From Pelargonium cotyledonis (lineage: Eukaryota > Streptophyta > Magnoliopsida > Geraniales > Geraniaceae), in contig JAYMTA010000094.1 in NCBI GenBank assembly GCA_036897625.1, positions 1 through 42,554 on the forward strand: a DNA stretch of 42,554 nt, given 5' to 3'. The position numbers and the translations under genes were made by a program. The notes beneath the pieces were generated by a model that ran no database searches, was not told the DNA's origin, and was given only the letters and a program-made list of their open reading frames with translations. Of this stretch, positions 11,492 to 22,900 are shown in pieces. Each line of letters begins with the position of its first letter. Position 1 is the stretch's first letter.

Positions 11492-14400
11492 TCAGTTCAA
11501 GAGTTTCTGCATAATCCTACTCACCTGAGATGTATAAATGTGACTTTGGTATGGGGAGGCATATGGGGAGACACCTGCGCCGACACCTAACAAGAGGTGA
11601 GTCATGTTGTCTTCAGCAAAATCTCTTAATCTACTGAGTTCTGGCAAGATTTCCTTTCCCAGGTCTGGTCTGTCTTTTCGCCTTAGTTCTGCACATCTCA
11701 GTGATAGTTCTGCAAAGCTCAAGACTTCTTCACGCGGCCAATCAGGCACAGCAGGGTCTAGCGTGTCAAAGAGTGTCCCATTCTCAATACACCTTTCAAT
11801 ATTATGAGCTAACCCCATTGCTGGCTTTGCTGTTATTAGTTGCAGAAGCAAGATTCCTAGAGAATAAACATCTGATTTGACGCCAAGCACCCCAGTTTGC
11901 TGATATTCTGGGTCAATATAGCAAAAAGTCCCAGCTGCCGCTGTCACGTGACACTGTGTTACATTTTCAGCAACAGCCGGAACAAGCTTGGCTAATCCAA
12001 CATCACCGATTTTACTGACATAGTTGTTGTCTAGTAAAATGTTGCCAGGCTTGAGATCACGGTGCACTAGTGGCTCTGGTTTGCTCTGGTGGAGAAAGAG
12101 TAGGCATGTCGCTATCTCTGCAGCTATTCGGAACCTGAGCTGCCACGAGAGAGCTGGTGTGTTTTTTTTTCGAAAGAGACAGTCTTCTAAACTTCCTTTA
12201 GCCATGTATTCATAGACAATACAACCATACTCTGGGCAAGCTCCAAGAAGCAGAACCATGTTGGGGTGCCGTATGCTGCTAAGTACTTCTATCTGCATTA
12301 ATCAGAAATTAACAAGACTTAATTTGGTTTTATTAATTTCGCTAGAAATTCAGGGCTTGATTTAAGCAAGTATGTAGCAATGCTAAAATCTAGAGTAAAT
12401 TGCACAAAACAACACTGAACTTTGCATGTGGTGCACACAGCTACACTGTACTTGAAGCGAATCATTTGACTATACTTACTTTTTATAAAATTCACTGTTT
12501 ATTATAGTGTTAAGTATATCTTGAAAAGACAAAATACCTAATTAGTTGTTTAAATTTCAAGTTCAATTTAGATGTGTGCTACACAAGCAAAGTTTAGTGT
12601 AGCTAGCTTTATGGTATGTGTGGAGACGAGGAAGGTAAGGAATAGATTTCAAATGACGGTATTAGTAGTTTTTTATTTTAGTCTATATAGAGGAATGATT
12701 CTTAGAGAATATCATACCACTTTAGCTTGTTTTATTTGTCACTCACCTCTTGGTTAAATTGCGATCTGCCTTGAGCTGCATCAGGACGCAGAACCTTAAC
12801 TGCAACTGGTGTATGATCAAGACGACACTTATAAACTGGTCCATAGCCTCCTTCACCTATCTTACGAGAATCAGAAAAGAATTCTGTTGCTGTTTCAATC
12901 TCTTCAATAGAGTATCTTCTGTATCTGAGGTCGTTTCGCGGTACAATGTTCCGTCCCCTCCTCCCATCCTCTGAGTCTTTAAGGGAATTAGATTCTGCTG
13001 TTTGTCTCATCTGCGCTTCCATGTTCGCAAGCCTTGTTGATGCTTCAGCTGTTTCCACTGCTGACGTGTACCTAGCTCTCTCATTATCTGCCATTGACAG
13101 TGCTGTTTCCTCTGCGACCCGTGACTCTTCTAGTTTCTGTTCTTCTTCAAGTCTCCACTGTTGCAGCTCCTTTGCCTGGAATAAACAAAATATTAATGTT
13201 GACGTGTTGTGTTTGTGTTGTGGCTCAAATTGTCAGCTCTAGTCTTGAATAACTAGCTCGAGGTGATATATATATATATATACACATACCTTCTGTCTTG
13301 CTGTAAGCGCTTCTTTGCATGCTGCACTATACATGTCCATTGTTTGCTTCAGCTCTAGCTTTAGCCTCCTCATTTCTGATTCCACGTCATCCTGTGTGTT
13401 TTTATCCAATTAACTGGAAGTCATATGGATCATCTATGAATGGTATCACTCTATGCTAAAGTTTCTCAGGTGCTAAGCTATATATATATATATATATTGC
13501 AACTTTCATGAGGTAAACACTTCCCATTTTATCTGTATCTATATGCTATACATTCTGATACTGGAGAATATGCATGGTGCCTAATTCTATAGACAATGAT
13601 TATTTTCTCATATTGATTATGTCTTACCGAGGTTTGCGATGAAGATGACAATGAGGATCTCTCGCTACTTTCGTGCGAAACTGATGAGAATTCATAATGA
13701 GAACTACCATCAAACATTTTGTGTCCCAGTGGGATTGACCCAAAACTTAGATCTGAGGCTGCTGAGACATGTGAGGTTCTGGCTGAATCGGTACTATCAA
13801 ATAGCAATGAAGATCGGTCTGTGCTTGGCCGACCAGAGCTTACAAATGATATGTCAGTATCTGGCCTCCCTGTGCTTACAAATGATATGTCACCATTGAA
13901 TTCTGATAATTCTCCATGCGGTTTTCCAACTCTAGAAAATGGTGACCTGCACGCGCATTTTCAATTAGCTCAGTCCTTAAATTCATATATACACACATCA
14001 AATTTTGATTCACTTGTTGGCATATATAAAGTTACTTACTTTTCATAATCATCATTAATATTGCGAGGCCTGAATGATGATCTATCTGCTCCACACAGGT
14101 TCCATTGCACATTGGGTTAGTATTTTTCATTATTTCAGATTCAAAAAACTATGTTGAAGAAAGCGATAGCTAGAGAAACAATTCAAACCTCTCAAATTCA
14201 TAGTTTTTTTGGGCTGCATTTCAGGAGGATCATTGCGTTTACCCAAATTCTCTATTTGGTCAAGCAGGGGGGACGTGTAGGTGGCTTGACGAGTAGCATT
14301 TCGCACTGAAGATATCTTTCCTTTGGAAATGATATACACAGTGCAGAAATCTGGAACTCCTTTGGATACGCTGCTCGGGATACTCGTGGTCTTGAATCTG

Positions 14401-15023
14401 TATCACAAGAAAATAAGCAAGATCAAGCATTGCAGGTATGCCAATTTTTTGTTGTTGCATAGATTAACATTACGAATTTACGATGTAGATGGAGATGCTT
14501 GCCTGATAAATCCATGGCGAGCTGAGGTACCAAGAACCAAGTTCTCAATTGAAGCATGTGAAATGTATTCTGTCAATGCTTTAACCACATCCGTGTCTTC
14601 GAGTATAATATCGAGACATTGTATCTGCACGTACGTACGTGTAGGAAGAACAAAAGAGAAACGAGAAAGAAGTTAACACATTACACAGATTGGTGATGCT
14701 ATTGCTGAAATGAGTGAAAATACGTACGCGCATATACTTACATCTTTGCGAGTACAAAAGCAATGAAAGGTGAGGAAAAGATCCTTGGTGATCTTCTCGA
14801 GCTGGGTGGTTCTGCGCGGGGAATTGGTTCCATTGGCGGATCGCTCAGAGAGTGGACCGGATGATTTGAGGACATGGATTAAGATGACAGTTTGGCCTCT
14901 GGAGAGAATATTGTCACAAGCCCATTTGAGAGCATTTTGGCTTCCTTTGTCCTTAGAGATAGCAACTGCAACCAAACCATTGCCTCCTCCTTTTCTTTGC
15001 ATACTTGTCTTTGAAGACCACAT
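11492..15023 (-). CDS. USP-domain protein kinase (RLCK IX / PUB-kinase relative, no U-box), 8 exons, 769 aa
   Basis: Exons are 15023-14742, 14624-14503, 14397-14189, 14085-14040, 13946-13628, 13391-13290, 13175-12747 and 12292-11492, giving 2310 nt. The ATG at 15023 opens MWSSKTSMQRKGGGNGLVAV. Residues 15-150 form a universal-stress-protein (adenine-nucleotide hydrolase-like) domain ending LVLGTSARHGF. A Ser-rich linker and a charged coiled coil (about 327-440) follow. The kinase domain has GEGGYG at 467-472, Lys487, HRD at 580-582, DVG (for DFG) at 600-602 and IDPEY. Catalytic residues are present, so it may be active. The relatives PUB51/52 end in a U-box; here the protein stops shortly after the kinase (RIMQKLLN) and the bases beyond show none. 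Intron 2 has a GC donor. Its place beside mTERF and AVP2 fits Arabidopsis At1g78940. Likely a cytosolic signalling kinase; substrates unknown. Confidence 0.93.
13259..13285. repeat. (TA)n microsatellite in kinase intron
   Basis: An AT dinucleotide run followed by TACACATACC lies directly against the splice donor of kinase exon 6 (exon end 13290). A second (TA)n run lies at 13481-13497 in the neighbouring intron. Confidence 0.8.
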
Positions 15024-15436
15024 TATCAATATCAATATGGAATGTCAATACTTTTCATTGTGTTATCTTCCAATTTTCTGTAGGTGTTGAAGGCTGGTCA
15101 TTGCTGGTATTTTCCTAAATTGAGCTATATTTCATATACGCCTCACAAGACAATACAACAACAAACTGTTTGTTGACATTGACAACCCAAAAAAAGACAC
15201 CATCCATTTGGTCTACGCAATTTCAGTTTCTTTCTTTATTGGACAAGAATAAAACTATCTATTGGTGAATATTTTACTCCTGCGAGATAAAATCAAGTTT
15301 GAGTCTAACTACAAAAACAAAAACTCTCGTGAAATTCTACTATAAAATCTCCCTTATATTTTTGTTATGTAATATGATAAAAATAGTTGAATTCTAATTT
15401 TTCTATAATTTATATTTCTAAAACATTTGAAAATAA

Positions 15437-15585
15437 CGGGGGCCGTGGGAAATGGAGATCCGACGGGGGAAAGTTGGGGGCAGGTTATTTTTCCCCGACG
15501 GGGAATGGGGCAGGGATGGGGAAAGAAAAAAGAGACGGGGATGGGGGCGGGAATGGAAAATCCGCCTCCGCCCCGTTGCCATTCC
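15437..15585. repeat. G-rich low-complexity block
   Basis: Repeats of GACGGGG, GGGGATGGGG and GGGCGGGAATGG run on the plus strand and end in CCGCCTCCGCCCCGTTGCC. The composition contrasts with AT-rich flanks. The 124- and 78-codon ORFs across it are Gly-rich by composition and are not genes. It is likely part of an unidentified transposon. Confidence 0.6.
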
Positions 15586-15988
15586 TATTTAAAAGAACAT
15601 GGCTTTCCTGTTCCAAATGCTGAGGATTCAACGAGTTCAGTATTATGGTATTCAAGGCTTGTTCCTATCAGTTTATCACTGTTTTCCTCAGTTGATTTTT
15701 ATAATCTCATAATTTTGGGCATTGTAATGCTTTCATTGAAGACACAGCCTCTTGCAATACAATATCAAAACTCGGATAGTGACTTAGTGTCGCCTTTATG
15801 ATCTTTCTCCTCGGGGTTTGGATCGAGAGGACTCTGAAGCAGATCATAACAGCGGATCTGAAGCTCGGGATGTGAGTGACAATGTACATTTTCTTCAGTC
15901 TTATCAATCTTATGTTTGTAGTCATTGTCCCTTAAATCTCTTCTTGAATTATCTTCTCTAGTATCATTCATTGCTTTGATATATTTTA

Positions 15989-16251
15989 CTCCATCCGTCC
16001 CAAAATGAGTGTCTTGTTCTATTTTTTTGTAAAAATTAAGAATTACTAGATAATTTAGTGTGTTTCCAATATAACCCTCACTTTCTCCACCTGCACCTCA
16101 TGTGCACCCATGTGCAGATTTACCTATGTGCATAAGTGATAAGGGTAATATGGGAAGAACACTAATATAATAACATAAAAATAGAAAAAAGACACTCATT
16201 TTGGAACAAAAAATTTAGACAGACAAGACACTCATTTTGAGACGGAGGGAG
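15989..16251. mobile_element. Stowaway-type MITE (263 bp)
   Basis: The termini CTCCATCCGTCCCAAAATGA and TCATTTTGAGACGGAGGGAG are inverted with one or two mismatches, flanked by TA at 15987-15988 and 16252-16253. The interior is AT-rich with no ORF. It is intergenic, about 0.7 kb past the SRF stop codon. Confidence 0.9.
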
Positions 16252-16989
16252 TAGCCCCATTGTTCTATCACACAAACATAATAAGAATCTCTTGTAAGCT
16301 GCCTGTGTATAATGGGACTTCTTCTCTAACTTGTACCATGTAGTATATATGATTCAGCAAGACCAAAGTTCAGAGCAGCTTGGGTCTTAGCTAGTAGCTC
16401 CAGAAATACTTGCAAGCAATTATCGACGAATTGTTCAATAAGTCTACGAATCACAATTTTTGCATGGTGAATTTCTTTTAACTCACCTGTTATAATAGGA
16501 CATACAAGTTCTATATGATATCAGTTGATGACTTGAATTGCCAACTTTTCGAATTTGATTTCCTTATTTTGGAGATTTTTAGGTAAAATTGTGATTTCTC
16601 CAATCTATTTCATAGATTTAGAGAAAGGGAAGATATATTGTGAATACAAGAAGAGAAAGGAAGATAATATTTCTCATAAAATAAAGTTACCTCCTCTTTT
16701 GAGTTTTGTATTATACACAACCTTTTATACACATGAAGAAGAAGAAAAAAATCGAAAAATATCTACTCCAATTTCTAACACTCCTTTAACAGAGAGCAGC
16801 TAATAATTAGTACAATTGCTATTTATATTCTCACCTGATCTTTACTTCACATCTGCCCTTACCTTAGTATTCACATGTTTATAAATCTCCTCACCTCAAC
16901 TGTTGAAAGTCGTTTTCTCACCTCTTTTGCTAACAGCACAACCAGTAATAATTAGTAGTAATAATCATCCATTTTGTCGCCTCTTTTGT

Positions 16990-19900
16990 TCATCCTTGAG
17001 CACGTTCTGACTGTACCAATGCCTTTACCACTTCTGACATGGGTGGCCGGGATTTGGGGTCAACCTAAGATTAAAACGAAATGAAAAGAGCAATGTGTCA
17101 AGATATATCGGATCACTATGATAGGTGCTAACTATTGCATGAAAGTTTCTTGAGTGGTTAGTTTGTTAGATTTGCACACTGTTTTTCTTGGATTTCTATT
17201 CCAAAAAGAGTGTCCTCTTTCCCGTTAGTTATGCATGAATTACCAATAGTATACTTATAATAAGCTAGTTAACATTTCTTGAGTTTGTTACAACATATGC
17301 ACATATGCACGCGGGGTATAACGGGAAATGTTTACCACTAAAATCTTAATTTTTCTCATAAAAGAAACTAAGACACTAATTTTTAGACGAGGAGAGTGTG
17401 TATTTTGAAATATCAAAGTCATGTGAATAATTGTATAATGTCACGTCAGCAAAGTTAACGGTTACTTCGACTTTCTAACAGTTTAGAAACTGAATCAATA
17501 ACTATTAGAAATTTCAGGGACCTTTCTGACATTTTTTTACTAGTCCTTTACATGCATGTTTTGAGCTTTTATGTTATGTAACCTATCATTCATTAGGTGG
17601 CTAGGGATTTATTCAGTTCTCAGTTCTCACCTGTACACAGAGGGCGATGACATCAGCAAATCGAGAAAGTGACTCAGGAGGATATAATCCACGCAAAGCT
17701 GGATCCGCTATTCTTTCCAGTGCATCAATGTCTTGGAGTTGAGGGGTGGCCCATCGGACTAACAGTTCGGATTTCGGTCTTGAACTAAAATGTAGAAAAG
17801 AAAAACGCCAATATCATTACATGTAATGACTTCTAAGATCAGTTAAGCGAAAAATGAATAAACGGAAAAGAATAAATTGTCCACATACTTGTCAACTGGC
17901 CTCCGACCCGTCAATAACTCCAACATGACGACCCCCAAACTGTACACATCACTCTTTAATGTATAAGCTGAAGGTTTTGTACATTCTGGAGCATTGTATC
18001 CAACTCCGAGGTTCTGGCTTGTCCTCTGGGAATAAAAAAAAATATAAGTACTACTTATTCTATAGAAACTCGAATACAAAATTAATGCATTACTCATGCA
18101 AAGCAAAAGAGTAGTGCTCTTGTAATTAATACAAACAAAAAAACATGGGCCTCATGATCAGCATACAGCTTTCGATTAAGTTAATTGGCAATGTTAGAGT
18201 AGAAAACGCATAGCTAAATGGTTCCTAATGCGTAGCTGTGTTACTTTCAAGCAATAGTGATCAGCTTGCTGCCCAGTCTGTTATATTGCAGCTTGCAGTC
18301 AGACTTGAACCCTCCATTTCACAACCTAATTCTTAAATAACCAAAATTTTCGAAACCTTAACTCTAATTTCATGGCCCAAGGGCCCCTGAATTTTGATAA
18401 AAGCTCAAAAACTTGAACGATTTTGAGAGAGAGAGACCCATGAATTGGCCTAATTTTGTTGAAAACAGGTAAGATGAAGACCAAAGATGCCTGAGACTGT
18501 ACAAGCCTACACGGGCCAGGTTAAGACAGGATCTGAGCATTTTCATGTGCAATACTCAAAGAAACTACTGAAATCTAATCCTATTCAGTCAATAGCATTG
18601 ATTGACACATCTCATTTGCAGGCAGGATTTAAAAATCAACAATTAACATATCACTGAGCCAACCAATAAGATGCAAATCATAGTCCGCTCCATTGGCTGA
18701 CCTAAGTACCATTAGAGACTGAGGCAGTTCAAGCCCAAATTATGTGTACAATGAGATCCGAAATAGATGAAGAAATACTGACCAGATAAAAAGTTGACAA
18801 GCCACAGTCGGATAGATGAGGATTGAGTTCCATATCAAGCAAGATATTAGATGACTTGATATTCTTGTGAATCACAGATGGAGAACAAACTTCATGGAGG
18901 TATCTGGACATGGAAATACGAACGATTATCTACTTAAAGCATGTAAGAGTAATATGATCCAAGAATCAACTAATCAACTGACAGTACATACTTTTTTTTA
19001 GTATGTGTAAAACATATTTATTTAGCATTAAGAGAAATTTCCAAAAACACAAACTATCAGTGGAAACATACTGGAAAAATTATCTAAAAAGTTGCTCATT
19101 ACCACATTTTGTTTTCATAAGTACCACCACCAGGTCACCCATATGGTACCTCTCATAGAGTACAACCCCAATACAAAGTGGTAGTAGGAAGATGTGGTAC
19201 TTGATAGCCCTTTTTTAGAATGTATTTTACTAGTAAATTTTTGTTTTTTATCACTGCTAGTACCTTCTCAGAATTCTCCCTAAAATTCCACCACATCCAT
19301 TGTGTTTTGAAATATGGCCTGTCAGTTCGATTTGAGAGTGGATAATAGGATGGACTACTGGCTAGTTTGATAGAGCTAGGTTTATTCAGAGTCAAATCGT
19401 AAGTCCATATAACTAAGAAATGCATATACCGAGACCAGAGGGAGGGATATAAAATTCTAAAAAACTGGGTATAGGGGAAGTCCAAACTAAAAAGGCAATG
19501 AACAGTTAACTACTAGCAGTGGAAAAAAGGATTCCAACACACATAGTACTGATGATGTGTGATGTTTATTCCTAAAGTATAATTTAATATTAACTTACTC
19601 AACAGCTCGAGCTGTGCCCAAAGCAATTCTGACCCTCGTGTTCCAAGTGAGTGGTTTACTGAAGTCATCTGACATGTGTAAGAACTCATGAAGTGAGCCA
19701 TTCATGAAATACTCATAAACCAACAGATTATGCTGCTGTTCCGAACAATAACCAGTAAGTTCTGCAATGTTTGCATGGCGAAGCTTTGAGATGCTTGCAA
19801 CAGTTTCAGAAAACTCTTCTGGTGAGATGTTAACCTTTTTCACCGCTAAAACCTGATAAATAAAATAAGTTAGTGATGTGTCTAATCATAATTCTACTGT

Positions 19901-22900
19901 TCAGCAGAAATAGGTGGACTGTATATGAGCAGCTATTAACAATTTATGAGTGAAAGAGTATAGGAGTAAGCAGAACATAATTAGGTGCCAAGATGTGATA
20001 ATTTCCACAAATACTATGTTTCCCTCATTACAGTTTATACTTTATATACGTAAAGACCTCAAAAATAAATGTGAGGCTTGATAAGTACTAATATTGTCAA
20101 TTGAAAGGCTTGATAATTCAAACTGTTGTGATGCGTCATATGTATACAATCTATGACAATTGGCCATTAGTGATTTCTTATAATTTAGTTCAAGTATGAG
20201 AAAACATTAAACCATAACCCCATTTTCTCCACACACACACACACACAAAAATCATACCCCCATTAGACTGAACATAACTCAACTTAAATCATGTTGATTT
20301 GTTATTCTAATGCACAGTGGCTACATTGGGTAAACTGAGTGACCACGTGAGACAAATTATTTAGTCAACCTTTCTGAATTGGTAGATTTCATGCTTGGTT
20401 TCCAGCAATTGAAATGAGAATCCACCTTTTCCATCCATCCCACTGTTGACATTTGATATGGGGATTTTCCATTCCAATACTCCCCCAAGAAGGAGAGGAA
20501 GGAACTTAAGATTGACGCTCTCGAGTGGCTTAAAACAATAAAAAGGGGAAGTTTTTGAAATAATTTACACCCCATGCCAAAGAGCGTTGACAAGGATATT
20601 GGAGTGGAATGGCATGGGAACAGATCCCATTCTCATACTGTTATTAAAATACAACTAAAAAGAAAAGAAAGGTGTAACAACTAAATATGGGTTATGGAAC
20701 TAATTAAGATTAACGTAAAATTTCTCTCTCAGATAATGGTAATTTTCGTACATATGTTTATAAGTGGCATTTCAGTCTGTAAAAAGTCCCCATATGCCAA
20801 AACAATTACTCTATTTTAACAAGCAAGCTAGGCATGGAAGGGGGATGTAATAGACATTTCACAAAAGTAATGTAATACTCACTCCGTCACAAAATGAGTA
20901 AACTGACTTCCTTTTGAAGAAAAATTAAGGAAAAATTAGTTAGTTTTGTACATTTACTCTTGTATCCCCAATAGACATGTGTTGTAGTTAACTCAAGGGA
21001 CACTCCTAAAATAGAAAGAAGACATTCATTTTAGGGGGGAAATGCAAGGAAAACAATCCAGTTATTTTGGGATGGATGGAGTAACAAAATGACTAAATCC
21101 AAAACTGTTATAGTTTATGACTCAAAAAGCCTAAATTATCATCCTAATCCCAGCTCTTACATATCTATACACCAAAGGTTTGAAAATGTAATCACGCAAC
21201 ATATACCTTTCCATCAGCAAATTTAGCCTTGTAGACACATCCGATGGATCCCTCACCAAGGAGGTGATCCGTAGCAAAACTACCAGTAGCTGTCTGCAAA
21301 TCTTTTAGGGTGTAAGAGACGGTACGGAAAGAGGTGCTTCTTCTGGAACTCAAACGGTGTATAAGCTCATTATCAGCGAATGCTTGTATTTTATCAGAGA
21401 GAGAAGGCTTAAAACCAATTGAAGGAGATTTATTCAAAGGCTTTATGTCAATTGAAGTTGATGAATCTGATAATGAGTTCGCCATATATAATAATTAGTC
21501 AGACAACAGTCATTAATATTTGATCACATACGTTACAATGGGTTAAAGCCAAATAAGACAAAAATAAGACAAATATGGTGAGAAAGATAATATGGGTTAA
21601 AGCCTTAAGGGGTAAAGGGGAACAGATATCGAATTTCCATACATAAATCCATTCATTCCCCACTGCTGAAAGAAGGCTTAGAAAAGAAAAAAATATTAAC
21701 AATCTCATATTATAAGGACAACTTTTTCCAGAGATGCTGGATCAAAATCTAAAAACTAGTTTTCAAAAAACTTATTAGCATTTTTATAATTTGTTGATCG
21801 GGAATACCAACACCATGAAAGGAGGCTCGAATCTGAGACCTCAAGCGTCAAAGGGATCAAGCACCTTAAACCACTTGCATGAATGGGATTTGTTACTTAT
21901 TAGCAATTGTTTGTGTCCAATCAGAATTTCAGATGTCGACATGTATTAAAATTCAGTTGATGAATAAGGGACCTTGTTAACTAACACTTTTTTGATGGAT
22001 AATGTATCCTATTCCTTTTTTTCTTATTGCAAACAATAGATCAATACTGCACTAAGATACTGAGAAATAACAATCAACAAGCAGAATGAGATAACAAGTT
22101 GGTTATTTCCCAACATTAAGATATTGTTAAGTTACCTTTGGGATCTTTATATACATCAGCACGTGTGTCATGAGATAGTTCCTGTGATGCGAGGGGTGAA
22201 AATATCCTACGCTGGCTATTCCTCTCTTCATCAAGGAAATGTGAAGGAGGGGTTGATCGCCGTCTTGTACATAGAGCACATAAACTAAAAAATGCCACTA
22301 ATACAGCTATAACTATTGCAGCTATAACTAATACTTTAACAATAGAAAATTTTCCACCTCCACCTCCTTCATTTTCTTCACTTTTGGGTCTAGGAGGAGG
22401 ATGAAATCCAGGAGGAGGAGGAGGAGCCCGCCCAGTTGACCAAGAATTTCCATCAGTCCTTCATTAAAGAAAATTGCGAAGTAAGTGAAAGAACTTTACA
22501 ACCACTTCATCGTTATATGAAGAAAAAAAAAATAGTAATAATAATAACAGGAACTCACTGTAAGTTATCAATATCCTTCAACTCATTGGGGATCCAGCCA
22601 GTAAATTTGTTGTTTTCAACATTCCTGCCAGCATAACAATTAATTCACTATATACCTATTGACTATTGCTAGATTTATTCACAAGCCAAAGTGACCTAGC
22701 ATTTTACTGCAATGATTTTCATGTTTATTTCCCCTAGGAGTTGAAAGCGATTGTGTTCATGAATTTACACAATATGAGAAATAATGAAATGGATATTAAG
22801 GGAAAAAAAACAAACTAAATTGCAGAAAACAACATGAAGGAAGAGCTAACTTTCTGCAGTTTGAATGAAGACCATTATTTCAATATTACAGCATTTGAGC

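Larger units (their letters stand above)
15024..16989. other. Intergenic between kinase and SRF genes
   Basis: This 2 kb region contains the kinase promoter and leader (just right of 15023), a G-rich low-complexity block (15437-15585), a possible decayed coding scrap with several stops (about 15595-15960), a Stowaway MITE (15989-16251), and an AT-rich stretch around 16550-16800. The last has an 82-codon ORF that I cannot tie to any family. The SRF 3' UTR presumably occupies roughly 16800-16989. Confidence 0.5.

Noticed and set aside
15387..15801. 78- and 124-codon ORFs over the G-rich block
   Set aside because: Gly/Lys-rich translations of low-complexity DNA, with no start context or domain.
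18290..18330. B-box-like GGTTCAAGTC (minus strand) in an SRF intron
   Set aside because: No matching A-box, tail or target duplication was found, so a third SINE is not supported.
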